Positions 42,798 to 51,187 of a stretch of DNA of 64,000 nt are shown piece after piece. The position numbers and the translations under genes were made by a program. The stretch's first letter is position 1; each line of letters begins with the position of its first letter. The stretch comes from Chryseobacterium sp. BLS98 (GTDB lineage: Bacteria; Bacteroidota; Bacteroidia; Flavobacteriales; Weeksellaceae). The stretch is taken from contig NZ_LFNF01000005.1 in NCBI RefSeq assembly GCF_001045445.1, positions 62,001-126,000 on the forward strand. The letters are read 5' to 3'. The notes beneath the pieces were generated by a model. It ran no database searches. It saw only the letters and a program-made list of their open reading frames with translations, and was not told the origin of the DNA.

Positions 42798-42972
42798 ATT
42801 TATTAACATGTTTTAAACTTTAACCGGCAATTGCAAGTGTCCGGAAAAACAAAGTTTTAATATATTTGGGGTAACTATCTTAGATGATAAATCCGGATTA
42901 TAACTTATAGAATAAAGTTCGTTTAACCCGGAAATTCATTTTATAGATTGTTTACGAATATTAAATTTAGAA

Positions 42973-43842
42973 ATGAAAAATTCAAACCTGGCAATTTCAG
43001 CAACACTTTTAGCGATTATCTGTGTACAGGGAGGCGCTTCCATTGCCAAACAGCTCTTTCCTCTGATAGGCCCTATTGGGACTGTCAGTCTGAGAATCGG
43101 GCTTTCTGCTGTGTTGCTCATTTTGATTAACCGTCCGAAATTTTTGCAGTTCACCACACAAAAATGGAAGTACTGTGCAATGTATGGGATTGGTCTGGCA
43201 GCGATGAATCTCGTTTTCTACATGGCTATTCAAAGAATCCCGTTGGGCCTGGCGGTTACGGTAGAATTTGCAGGGCCTTTATTTTTGGCCATTGCTTTAT
43301 CCCGGAAATTGCTGGATGTAGTATGGGCATTGCTGGCCTGTATCGGGATATTACTCATTGTTCCGTGGCAGAGCGATCATGTTGATCTGGTTGGACTTGG
43401 CTTGGCTTTTCTTGCAGGAATGTTTTGGGCGGTATACATCGTCATGGGTGGAAAAGTGGCTAAAATTATGGATGGAAAAGATGCGGTTACCACCGGAATG
43501 GTATTCGCAAGTCTGGCCATCATTCCTTTTACCATATGGGACGGTGCTGTATTCAATCTTACACCCTCTATTTTTGTGAAAGGTTTAGGAGTGGCTATTT
43601 TGTCTAGTGCGTTGCCATTTTCACTGGAAATAATGGCATTGAAAAGACTTCCCGCAAAGACCTTCAGTATTCTGATGAGCCTGGAACCTGCATTTGCAGC
43701 TCTTTCGGGTTGGGTATTTCTGGCAGAAGAATTGAGTTTTTTACAATGGATTTCAATCGGTTGCGTCATTGTGGCCAGTATAGGAACAACTGTTTTCAGT
43801 AAAGTGGCAGCTCAGAATGAAATTGTTCAAAGCAAAGAATAA
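42973..43842 (+). CDS. EamA family exporter (RhtA-like)
   Basis: A 289-residue membrane protein with ten helices. GGASIAKQLFPLIGPIGTVSLRIGLSA and AVTVEFAGPLFLAIALSRK are typical of the RhtA threonine/homoserine exporter group, and ALPFSLEIMALKRLPAKTFSILMSLEPAFAALSGWVFL is the conserved second half. The likely role is amino-acid efflux. Convergent with a dehydrogenase gene; no clear terminator between them. Confidence 0.9.
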   Translation: MKNSNLAISATLLAIICVQGGASIAKQLFPLIGPIGTVSLRIGLSAVLLILINRPKFLQFTTQKWKYCAMYGIGLAAMNLVFYMAIQRIPLGLAVTVEFAGPLFLAIALSRKLLDVVWALLACIGILLIVPWQSDHVDLVGLGLAFLAGMFWAVYIVMGGKVAKIMDGKDAVTTGMVFASLAIIPFTIWDGAVFNLTPSIFVKGLGVAILSSALPFSLEIMALKRLPAKTFSILMSLEPAFAALSGWVFLAEELSFLQWISIGCVIVASIGTTVFSKVAAQNEIVQSKE

Positions 43843-43864
43843 GCTCCTGCATAAAAAAGGGGTA

Positions 43865-44722
43865 TTATTTTTCAGGCTGATTCTTCAAATAATTAATAAT
43901 CCCGATCACATCTTCCTTACCGAAACCTTCATCATGGGCAGACTGGTAGGTTTTGCTCAGAACCTCAGATAGAGGAAAATCAGCTCCGGCTTCTTTGGCG
44001 AGGAGAATATCTTTCAGCATCAGGTCCAAAGCAAAAGCAGGTTGATAATCTTCACGGATCAGCATAGGGGTTTTAACCTTTGTTGCACCGCTACCGCTGG
44101 CACTTTCATTAATGATTTCCAGCATTGCTGTACGGTTAATTCCTAATTGATCTGCAAAGAGGACGGTTTCTGCCAATCCCTGGTAAATCGCAGACAGTAA
44201 ATAATTGATGGAAAGCTTCCCTGCGATTCCTTTTCCGTTTTCCCCTAAATGCTTTACTGCTTTTCCCAGTTTTTCAAGGTAAGGCATAGCCCGTAAAAGG
44301 TCTTTTTCTTCACCACCTGCCATAATGATCAGTGTTCCTTCTGCAGCAGGAACGGTACTTCCGGCTACCGGTGCATCAATGAAAGCTGCTTCTTTTATTT
44401 TAACGGCTCCGCTTAGCTCTGCAGTAGCCCGTGGAGAGATGGTGCTCATGTCTATAAAAAGTTTTCCTGCAATGTCCGATTTCAGGATATCTTCGTAAAC
44501 TGCTTTGGTGGCATGATCATCAGTGAGCATGGTGAAAATGATGCTGCTGTTCTTCACCAGATCTGAAATCTGGGTATAAACAGTTGATTTTTCTTTAAAA
44601 TTTTCAGCTTTTTCAGGTGATCTGTTGTAAACTGAAAGCGGAAATCCTGCCTTTTCAAGATTTTTGGCCATAGGGTGACCCATATTTCCTAGTCCGATGA
44701 ATCCTATTCTCTCTTTTTCCAT
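43865..44722 (-). CDS. NAD(P)-dependent beta-hydroxyacid dehydrogenase family protein
   Basis: A 285-residue two-domain enzyme. The N-terminal Rossmann motif is IGFIGLGNMGHPMAKNLEKAG, FIDAPVAGSTVPAAEGTLIIMAGG is the substrate loop, and GKGIAGKLSINYLLSA holds the catalytic Lys. It resembles 3-hydroxyisobutyrate dehydrogenase and glyoxylate reductase; the substrate cannot be fixed. It is monocistronic. Confidence 0.9.
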   Translation of the reverse strand: MEKERIGFIGLGNMGHPMAKNLEKAGFPLSVYNRSPEKAENFKEKSTVYTQISDLVKNSSIIFTMLTDDHATKAVYEDILKSDIAGKLFIDMSTISPRATAELSGAVKIKEAAFIDAPVAGSTVPAAEGTLIIMAGGEEKDLLRAMPYLEKLGKAVKHLGENGKGIAGKLSINYLLSAIYQGLAETVLFADQLGINRTAMLEIINESASGSGATKVKTPMLIREDYQPAFALDLMLKDILLAKEAGADFPLSEVLSKTYQSAHDEGFGKEDVIGIINYLKNQPEK

Positions 44723-44918
44723 GCTATATTTTTAAGGTGATTAAACAATTGATTTTTAAGCTAAAATCATAATTATTGACACTATAAAATATGAATTTCA
44801 TAATGCAAGCCTGCTCTATTTGCAGCAAAAAACTGACCAAAGGCAGGCTGTAATATTTTTTGTGGATTAACTTTTAAAACCCGGAAAACTTACGGAAATT
44901 TGCAGCAAATAAAAATCA

Positions 44919-45545
44919 ATGAGGATCATAGACGTCGAGAAATGGAACAGGAAAGAGCATTTTGAATTTTTCTCAAAAATGGACAGTCCTTACTTCGGCT
45001 TTACCACCGAAGTAGATTGTACAAAAGCGTATGCTAATGCAAAGGAAAACGGACATTCTTTTTTTGCAACATATCTTCACCGGTCAATGGTAGCCGTCAA
45101 TACCGTAGACGAGCTGAAACTTCGGATTGTAGATAATCAGGTGGTTTTATATGATGCTATTCATGCAGGAACTACGATAGGAAGGGCAGACGGGACTTTT
45201 GGTTTTGCATTTATCCCTTTTTCAGATGATTTTAATACATTCAATAAAATAATGCAGGAGGAAATAGAAGATGTACAGCGCACATCAGGAATCAGGATGA
45301 ATAATGGCGAGCTTGGTAAAGATCTCATCAGGCATTCAACCATTCCATGGAATTCTTTCAGCGCATTGCTTCATCCTACCAGCTATAATAATTCTGAATC
45401 TGTTCCCAAAATTACATTCGGAAAGTTCAGCATCCGTGACGGTAAAAAATTTCTTCCGGTCTCTGTGGAAGCTCATCACGGGCTGGCAGATGGAATTCAT
45501 ATTGCGAGATATCTGGAAGAATTTCAGAGACAGCTTGATCAATAA
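44919..45545 (+). CDS. Chloramphenicol acetyltransferase-like protein
   Basis: A 208-residue CAT-fold enzyme. The catalytic HHxxxDG motif is intact in VEAHHGLADGIHIARYL, and FFATYLHRSM, GRADGTFGFAFIPF and IPWNSFSALLHP match the family. It would transfer acetyl from acetyl-CoA to an alcohol. Whether chloramphenicol is the real substrate is not shown; neighbours and base use look chromosomal and there is no mobile element. Confidence 0.88.
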   Translation: MRIIDVEKWNRKEHFEFFSKMDSPYFGFTTEVDCTKAYANAKENGHSFFATYLHRSMVAVNTVDELKLRIVDNQVVLYDAIHAGTTIGRADGTFGFAFIPFSDDFNTFNKIMQEEIEDVQRTSGIRMNNGELGKDLIRHSTIPWNSFSALLHPTSYNNSESVPKITFGKFSIRDGKKFLPVSVEAHHGLADGIHIARYLEEFQRQLDQ

Positions 45546-46170
45546 GAAAGTTGACCAAGAAAGCCTGAAAATATTAAAGTCTACGATAGACATTAATCCT
45601 TCATCAATATTTTTAATAAAACTCTTCTGTCTTTGTATGATGGTATGCATACTTTGCCTTATTCCGAAAAATAATTTCCTGATTTTAATGATTTCATTCA
45701 TTTAAAGTCCTTTTTATAACCGGAAACCTGGATATTTCTAATTTTAAAATTCTGTGTATTGAATAATATACTGCTCAAAATCTTCAAAAACATTGATTGA
45801 GATCATAAAAAGCGAAATCTACATCTGCTACATTTGCTTAAGAATAAATGAAGAATTAATTTCAAGGCATAGCATAAATAAGGCAAATACACTGGTATAG
45901 GATGGCGTGGTACATATGTGGTATTTTAATTCTGTAAAATTTTAATCATTTTTTCTTTCTTTGTTTTGTTTAAAATAACTGAAAGAATCACAGCCGGTGA
46001 AAATTTTTAAGGATAGAACTCCTGAGATATTCGCGGATAAAATATGAAATTGATGTATGTGACCTGAAACCTTCATTTAAAGCAGTTATTCATTTAGCTA
46101 TTGAAGAAGAATTTGTACTGGTGCTCAAGTTTGTACAGTGCCAGAAATAAGTAGAGATGAGAAAAATATT
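45546..46170. other. 625-bp AT-rich gap
   Basis: No gene is supported. An exact TACATTTG -7 box lies at 45829-45836 without a following gene. An open stretch in one frame at about 46005-46149 has no start codon and may be the decayed front part of the HTH gene at 46171, or chance. Confidence 0.4.
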
Positions 46171-46512
46171 ATGAAAAACGAAAAACCACAATCTAATTTA
46201 GAAGATTTAAACCAAAAAAATGTAATGCAGGACGAAATTATAGCATTAGCTAAGGAAAATTCACCGCGCCTGCTGAATAAATTCAGATTAGTTTACCCTG
46301 ATTTTTTTGATAAAATAGCTAAGGTATATGCCGGACTCAAAAATTCTGAACTGATTTTTTGCATTTACCTGAAACTCAACTTTACCACCAAGGAAATCGC
46401 AACTTACACTTTTGTAACCCCAAAAGCCATTCAGAACAGGAAAAACAGGATCAGGAAGAAGCTTAATATTCCTTCCGACCTGGATATTTACAAATGGTTT
46501 AATGACCTTTAA
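46171..46512 (+). CDS. Stand-alone LuxR-like helix-turn-helix protein
   Basis: A 113-residue protein. The C-terminal 60 residues (SELIFCIYLKLNFTTKEIATYTF, PKAIQNRKNRIRKKLNIPSD) look like the LuxR-type DNA-binding end of large Bacteroidota regulators that carry TPR repeats. No sensor domain is present, so it is a truncated remnant or a small dedicated regulator. A GTG at 46138 is an alternative start; it sits 4 nt after a weak AAGTTTG element. Confidence 0.65.
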   Translation: MKNEKPQSNLEDLNQKNVMQDEIIALAKENSPRLLNKFRLVYPDFFDKIAKVYAGLKNSELIFCIYLKLNFTTKEIATYTFVTPKAIQNRKNRIRKKLNIPSDLDIYKWFNDL

Positions 46513-46526
46513 ATTTTTGTATCAGA

Positions 46527-47258
46527 TTATATTTGGATCACTGCTTTATCCAGATCATGATAAAGCAGTATTTTCCATTTTTCTTCAGCAGCTTTTTTTT
46601 GCCATTTCACTCTTAATTCCATTGCTTTTCTTCCGTCAAAATCACTTTTATACGCGAGGTGATATTTTAGATAAGATTCCTGCGGAAGATCATCTGCCCC
46701 GTAAAAAGCAGTTTCCCCGTTTTCTCTGATCCAGAATACCTGCATGAAAGGAGTATGCCCGCCTGCAACTTCAAAAGAGATTTCCTCACTGATGTTTCCC
46801 TGATCGTTATCCATCCATACAATATTCGGCAGGGTGATCAGTTTTTCCAGTACATTAAAATCAAAAGAAGGATTTCCTTTATTTTCCATTGCAAAACCCA
46901 GTTCCCGTTTTTGAATATAAATTTCTGCATTGGGAAATGTTGGTACAAAACTGTTGTCAATCTCTTGAATACTGCCGTCAATATGATCTTTGTGGAGATG
47001 AGAAAGGAGAAGTTTAGTGATCTGCTCAGGTTTGATATTTTCTTTTTCCAGTAATTCCAGAATCACGGTTTTTCCCTCAGCATTTTTCCATCCGATACCG
47101 GCATCTATAAGAATATAATCTTGCTCCGTAATGATCAGAAATGGTTGTACAGCCATTTTAATTCCTTTAACGGTATCAAAATTTTCATCGGTAAGCAGGG
47201 TAAAATCTTTCGTTTTGCTGGCAGAAAAATTGCCTTCTTTAAGCGGAATAATTTTCAT
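46527..47258 (-). CDS. MBL-fold metallo-hydrolase
   Basis: A 243-residue cytosolic metallo-beta-lactamase-fold enzyme. LLLSHLHKDHIDGSI is the HxHxDH metal motif, EVAGGHTPFMQVFWI supplies the next His, and AFYGADDLPQESYL an Asp. It resembles the quorum-lactonase/AHL-lactonase-like branch, but the substrate is unknown. The ATG at 47258 is preferred over one at 47306 because a -7-like box (GAAATTTG) lies 4 nt upstream of it. Confidence 0.85.
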   Translation of the reverse strand: MKIIPLKEGNFSASKTKDFTLLTDENFDTVKGIKMAVQPFLIITEQDYILIDAGIGWKNAEGKTVILELLEKENIKPEQITKLLLSHLHKDHIDGSIQEIDNSFVPTFPNAEIYIQKRELGFAMENKGNPSFDFNVLEKLITLPNIVWMDNDQGNISEEISFEVAGGHTPFMQVFWIRENGETAFYGADDLPQESYLKYHLAYKSDFDGRKAMELRVKWQKKAAEEKWKILLYHDLDKAVIQI

Positions 47259-47334
47259 CCTGCAAATTTCCCTAATATTTCTAAAATGTGAAAACCTTTT
47301 TTTCAATAGGATACATTGGAAAAAACAATCATAT

Positions 47335-48084
47335 TTACCAGCTGCTCAGACCGTTTTCCATAGCTTTGGCATAATGTTCCTCGTCAAAAGAGTAGAGGTC
47401 AGGAGCTTTATGGGCGCCGCCACGTCTCTGTTCGTCAAGCTTTTTCAAAATTCCCAGGTTCTTTATTTTTCTGTAAAAATTCCCACGGTTCAGCTCTTTT
47501 CCCAAAACAGCTTCATATAATTTCTGCAGTTCCGGAAGGGTGAACTTTTCTGGCAGTAGGTTTTTTCCGATAGGCTTTGTAGATATTTTCTGTCTGAGAG
47601 TCAGAAGAGCTTTTTGAATAATCTCATAATGATCCATCCCGAATTCTATTTCAGGAAGTTTGCTTACAAAGACCCATTCGCAGGTCTCACTGAACTCATC
47701 CGGAATCAGACGAAACATGGATGGCCTGTATAACGCATAATATCCTACAGTAATGAAGCGCTGTTTCTGGAAAAGCGTTTCATCGAAATCCTCAAAATAA
47801 AACTCACTTCTGTTTTTCTTCCCGAATACTCCAAATTCTTCGAGGTAAATATCTGTAATTCCCGATCTTTCCTTAAGTATTCTCTTCACAGCATCGTCCA
47901 GATCCTCGTCTTTACCAACATAACCACCGGGAAGAAGCCATATTTTTCTGTAATTGGTTTTCAGGAGCAGAACTTTAAGCTCATTATGCTCAAATCCAAA
48001 AATAACGGGATCGGCTGAGATATGGGGCAGAAAAATTTCTTTTGCCTCAATTGACTGCTGTAAAAGCTGTTGTTTAGAATCCAT
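47335..48084 (-). CDS. NrtR/AraR-type Nudix regulator
   Basis: A 249-residue protein. The N-terminal Nudix domain has a degenerate Nudix box (GGYVGKDEDLDDAVKRILKE), where the catalytic RExxEE is lost, and the C-terminal part is a winged helix (LYEAVLGKELNRGNFYRKIKNLGIL, GGAHKAPDLYSFD). Such proteins are transcriptional regulators binding ADP-ribose or sugars. The start is placed at MDSKQQ (48084); an upstream ATG at 48165 would add 27 residues of unusual composition. Confidence 0.88.
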   Translation of the reverse strand: MDSKQQLLQQSIEAKEIFLPHISADPVIFGFEHNELKVLLLKTNYRKIWLLPGGYVGKDEDLDDAVKRILKERSGITDIYLEEFGVFGKKNRSEFYFEDFDETLFQKQRFITVGYYALYRPSMFRLIPDEFSETCEWVFVSKLPEIEFGMDHYEIIQKALLTLRQKISTKPIGKNLLPEKFTLPELQKLYEAVLGKELNRGNFYRKIKNLGILKKLDEQRRGGAHKAPDLYSFDEEHYAKAMENGLSSW

Positions 48085-48350
48085 GGAACTAATGTGAATG
48101 TGTCTTTCTACAAATTTGCTAAAAAAAAATGAATTCCTATTAAAAATCCTTTCAGATAAAGACATTTAAGATAAAACTGTTTAAATAATCAAGATAAAAT
48201 AATATAATCACAAAATATTAACAGCCATTTTCCGTTAAAGTAAGCATATAACACAAGGCTGACATTCTGTAAGTCTATTACTGACGAAAAAAACTCCCTT
48301 CTTCCCGTTTATAATTTATTATTTTTTAGATTAAATGCCATAGTTGATTG

Positions 48351-48384
48351 AAAGAGGCCGTTTGCAATAGACGGCCTCTTTTTA
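48351..48384 (+). terminator. Terminator without an upstream protein gene
   Basis: AAAGAGGCCGT pairs with ACGGCCTCTTT around a 9-nt loop, followed by TTAATT. Confidence 0.8.
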
Positions 48385-48458
48385 ATTCCTTATCTTTGCA
48401 ATTCTTCAAAATGGTATGGTGATAGAATCTATCCATGGGATCATTCCTGATTACCAAT

Positions 48459-48498
48459 GCAGGATACGTCCTGCTCATTAATTCTATTTTTACATTTG
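48459..48498 (+). promoter_or_regulatory. Operator-like inverted repeat and -7 box of the MFS gene
   Basis: GCAGGA-TACG-TCCTGC (48459-48474) lies over the -33 region of the TACATTTG box (48491-48498). The binding protein is unknown; the convergent HxlR gene is one candidate. Confidence 0.4.
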
Positions 48499-48521
48499 AA
48501 GTTAAAATTATCAATTAAACT

Positions 48522-49712
48522 ATGCAGAAGAGCAATACGAACGGTATTTCGAGAACAGTGATCTGGCTTATGGCCGTTATTTCGGGCCTGGTGGTAGCCA
48601 ATAATTATTACAACCAGCCTTTACTTGCCCTTATTGCTGACGATCTTCATATTTCCGAAAGTGCAGCAGGCAAAATTTCTGTGCTTACACAAATAGGATA
48701 CGCTTTAGGATTATTATTAATTGTTCCTTTGGGAGATAAATTTTTCCGTAAGAAATTGATTCTGATCGATCTGTTTTTAGTTTTTGGCTCATTACTATGG
48801 ATGACTTTCGCCACCCAGTTGTGGATGCTGTATGCTGCGAGTTTACTGATCGGGGTAACGTCAGTAATTCCTCAATTATTTATACCTATTGCCGCTGAAT
48901 TATCCTCTGATCAAGAAAAATCTTCCAATATCGGAACAGTGATGTCAGGATTATTATTAGGGATTCTTTTATCCAGATTTATAGGTGGAATTGTGGGTGA
49001 TGTGTGGGGCTGGAGAGCCATGTTTGGTATTGCTGCAGGCCTGATGGTTATTGTCTGGATGGCTGTATACAAAATGCTTCCGGAAATGCAGCCAAATTTT
49101 AAAGGAACCTATAAGGAATTAATGCAGTCTGTAGCCCATCTGGCAAAAACACAGCCTATATTGCAGCTGGCTTCATTCCGTGGAGCCATGGCTTTTGGAT
49201 CGATGTGTGCTTTATTTACAACATTGGTCTTTCATATGGAGAAACCGCCGTTTAATGCAGGTTCATCGGTGGTGGGAAGCTTTGGACTGGCTGGAGCTGT
49301 AGGAGCATTGGCAGCCGCTAAAGTGGGGAAGCTTCAGAAATATCTGGATATTAACAAGATTATTCTGTATTCGCTTTTTATTGTCGTGGGAAGCTGGGCT
49401 TTTACCTATTTTGCAGGTGAAACTTACTGGGGGTTGATCGTCGGAGTGATCTTGGTTGATCTTGGCGTACAGTCCAGCCATATCATGAACCAGACTAATT
49501 ATTTCTTAATTAAATCCAATGCCGTAAACCGTTTGAATACTGTTTACATGGTTTCATATTTCATTGGCGGATCACTTGGAACCTGGCTGGCATCTCTTGC
49601 CTGGCAGTATGCACAGTGGGAGGGAGTTTGCTTTGTAGGAGCATCTTTCGGACTGCTTGCCATTTTAGCTCATGTTGTATTCAGCAACAAAGTAAATGCA
49701 CCCCAGCCTTAA
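48522..49712 (+). CDS. MFS transporter
   Basis: A 396-residue permease with 12 helices. It starts ISGLVVANNYYNQPLLALIADDLHISESAAGKIS, the hallmark of the YgaY/NepI-like drug exporter branch, and has GDKFFRKKLILIDL in loop 2-3. The likely role is efflux of a drug or metabolite. It converges with and overlaps by 4 bp the HxlR gene. No periplasmic fusion partner or outer-membrane factor is nearby. Confidence 0.9.
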   Translation: MQKSNTNGISRTVIWLMAVISGLVVANNYYNQPLLALIADDLHISESAAGKISVLTQIGYALGLLLIVPLGDKFFRKKLILIDLFLVFGSLLWMTFATQLWMLYAASLLIGVTSVIPQLFIPIAAELSSDQEKSSNIGTVMSGLLLGILLSRFIGGIVGDVWGWRAMFGIAAGLMVIVWMAVYKMLPEMQPNFKGTYKELMQSVAHLAKTQPILQLASFRGAMAFGSMCALFTTLVFHMEKPPFNAGSSVVGSFGLAGAVGALAAAKVGKLQKYLDINKIILYSLFIVVGSWAFTYFAGETYWGLIVGVILVDLGVQSSHIMNQTNYFLIKSNAVNRLNTVYMVSYFIGGSLGTWLASLAWQYAQWEGVCFVGASFGLLAILAHVVFSNKVNAPQP

Positions 49713-50095
49713 TTTTCAACCTCTGCTTTATTCATATTTTCCTGAACTAAGTTCCTGTGCTTGGTTCCCCACTTTTCCAGATCTTCCCAGATCGGGATCA
49801 GTTCTCTGGCAATATCCGTAAGCTCATAATCTACTCTTGGCGGAACTTCTGCGTGTACCGTTCTTTTTACCAGTCCTTCTTTTTCCAGTTCCCGGAGTTG
49901 AAGGGTGAGCATTCTTTCGGTAATTCCGCAGATCCGGTCGCGTACTTCACTGAAACGCAGTTTTCTGTCTTTTAATCTGTTTAAAATCAGAAGTTTCCAT
50001 CTGCCTCCGATCTTACAGACGGCATAAGACAAATCACATTCCTGTATGTACTTTTTATTGATGTTATTCGTTGAGTTTTCCTTTATTTTTCCCAT
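49709..50095 (-). CDS. HxlR family transcriptional regulator
   Basis: A 128-residue winged-helix protein. CDLSYAVCKIGGRWKLLILNRLKDRKLRFSEVRDRICGITERMLTLQLRELEKEGLV is the HxlR core, with the N-terminal Cys used in thiol sensing by the YodB/HypR branch. It is divergent from the esterase/MFS pair at 50250-52360, the most likely target. Confidence 0.93.
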   Translation of the reverse strand: MGKIKENSTNNINKKYIQECDLSYAVCKIGGRWKLLILNRLKDRKLRFSEVRDRICGITERMLTLQLRELEKEGLVKRTVHAEVPPRVDYELTDIARELIPIWEDLEKWGTKHRNLVQENMNKAEVEN

Positions 50096-50100
50096 AGCTT

Positions 50101-50147
50101 ACAAATTTGTTAGTACCGTACAATTAGCTGTATACAGTGCAAATGTA
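50101..50147. promoter_or_regulatory. HxlR promoter with several palindromes
   Basis: Minus -7 box TACATTTG at 50140-50147. CTGTATACAG (50128-50137) is a perfect palindrome on the predicted transcript start, GTAC-C-GTAC lies at 50113-50121, and ACAAATTTGT at 50101-50110. Confidence 0.5.
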
Positions 50148-50249
50148 AGGTTTGAAAATTAATTTTACACTCAGAAACTGAAAATAACAGCAGTTCCGGA
50201 ACAAGAGCGCTCAACGTTCCTAAATAGTATTCATACAAAAACAAGAGTA

Positions 50250-51185
50250 ATGGAGTTAACAAAACCTATCAGTCAGATTTTAAATCACTTAGAAAAAATA
50301 CATTCATTCAATGCACAAAATCCGTTAGAGGATACCCGTAAATACCTTGAAACCATGTCTTTTCAGCTTAGCAGAAAAAAAGAACCTGTTGCAATGATAG
50401 AGGAGCTGAATATTTCCCTGGAAAGTCATCAGGTTCCAGTCCGGATTTACCGTCCAAAAGGAAAGGATGTCCAAAATTCATCAGCAATCATTTATATTCA
50501 TGGAGGATGGTTTATTGCCGGCGGTTTTGAAACCCACGATGCTATAGTTCGAAAACTGGCCAATAAAACCGGATCTGTTGTGTTCTTTGTGGATTACCGA
50601 CTGGCTCCTGAGCATCCTTTTCCTGCAGGCTTAAACGACTGTATTGATTCTGTAAAATGGATTGCAGACCATGCAGTATCTTTAGGAATTAATGCCAATC
50701 AGATCGGTATTATCGGAGACAGTGCCGGAGGTGCGCTTGCAACAGGTGTTTCTACCCAGATAGGAGAACTGTTGAAGTTTCAGGTACTGATTTACCCTGC
50801 TGCAGATCATCAGTTCAATACAAAATCCTGGGAAACTTATGAAACAGGGCCTGTTCTTAACAAAGAAGGCGGGATCCAGGCCTGGAAATGGTATTATCCC
50901 GAAGGCAGAAACAACCCCGATCCCTTAGCCGTTCCGATACTGATAAAAGATTTCAAAAATACACCGCCTACACTGTTTTTTATTGCAGAACATGATCCTT
51001 TAAGAGATGAAGGAGAAGAGCTGGCAACCCATATGCAAGAGGCAGGAGTTCCTATACATACCATCTTTTATAAAGACATGGTTCATGGCTTTATGCATAT
51101 GGATGAAGTGCTGAATGAAGCGGATCAGGCCGTACACGAAATGGCAGAATTTGCCCATCAACATCTGAAAACCGTTACAAAATAA
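50250..51185 (+). CDS. Alpha/beta hydrolase (hormone-sensitive-lipase-type esterase)
   Basis: A 311-residue hydrolase. The oxyanion hole HGG is in IYIHGGWFIAGGF, the nucleophile Ser in GIIGDSAGGALATGV, with Asp in AEHDPLRDEG and His in MVHGFMHM. This is family IV (HSL) of bacterial esterases, acting on short acyl esters. It lies 2 nt before an MFS gene, forming a hydrolase-exporter pair probably controlled by the divergent HxlR regulator. Confidence 0.93.
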   Translation: MELTKPISQILNHLEKIHSFNAQNPLEDTRKYLETMSFQLSRKKEPVAMIEELNISLESHQVPVRIYRPKGKDVQNSSAIIYIHGGWFIAGGFETHDAIVRKLANKTGSVVFFVDYRLAPEHPFPAGLNDCIDSVKWIADHAVSLGINANQIGIIGDSAGGALATGVSTQIGELLKFQVLIYPAADHQFNTKSWETYETGPVLNKEGGIQAWKWYYPEGRNNPDPLAVPILIKDFKNTPPTLFFIAEHDPLRDEGEELATHMQEAGVPIHTIFYKDMVHGFMHMDEVLNEADQAVHEMAEFAHQHLKTVTK

Positions 51186-51187
51186 GG

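Larger units (their letters stand above)
48085..48521. other. 437-bp intergenic region with terminator and two -7 boxes
   Basis: 48351-48384 is a strong plus-strand terminator with no protein gene in front. Exact -7 boxes follow at 48391-48398 (TATCTTTG) and 48491-48498 (TACATTTG, 23 nt before the MFS ATG). An inverted repeat GCAGGA-N4-TCCTGC lies at 48459-48474. The part 48166-48340 is AT-rich and holds no gene; it could encode a short RNA. Confidence 0.45.

Noticed and set aside
44919..45545. Acquired chloramphenicol resistance gene
   Set aside because: The CAT motif is intact, but there is no mobile element, integron or change in base use; an intrinsic acyltransferase is the safer call.
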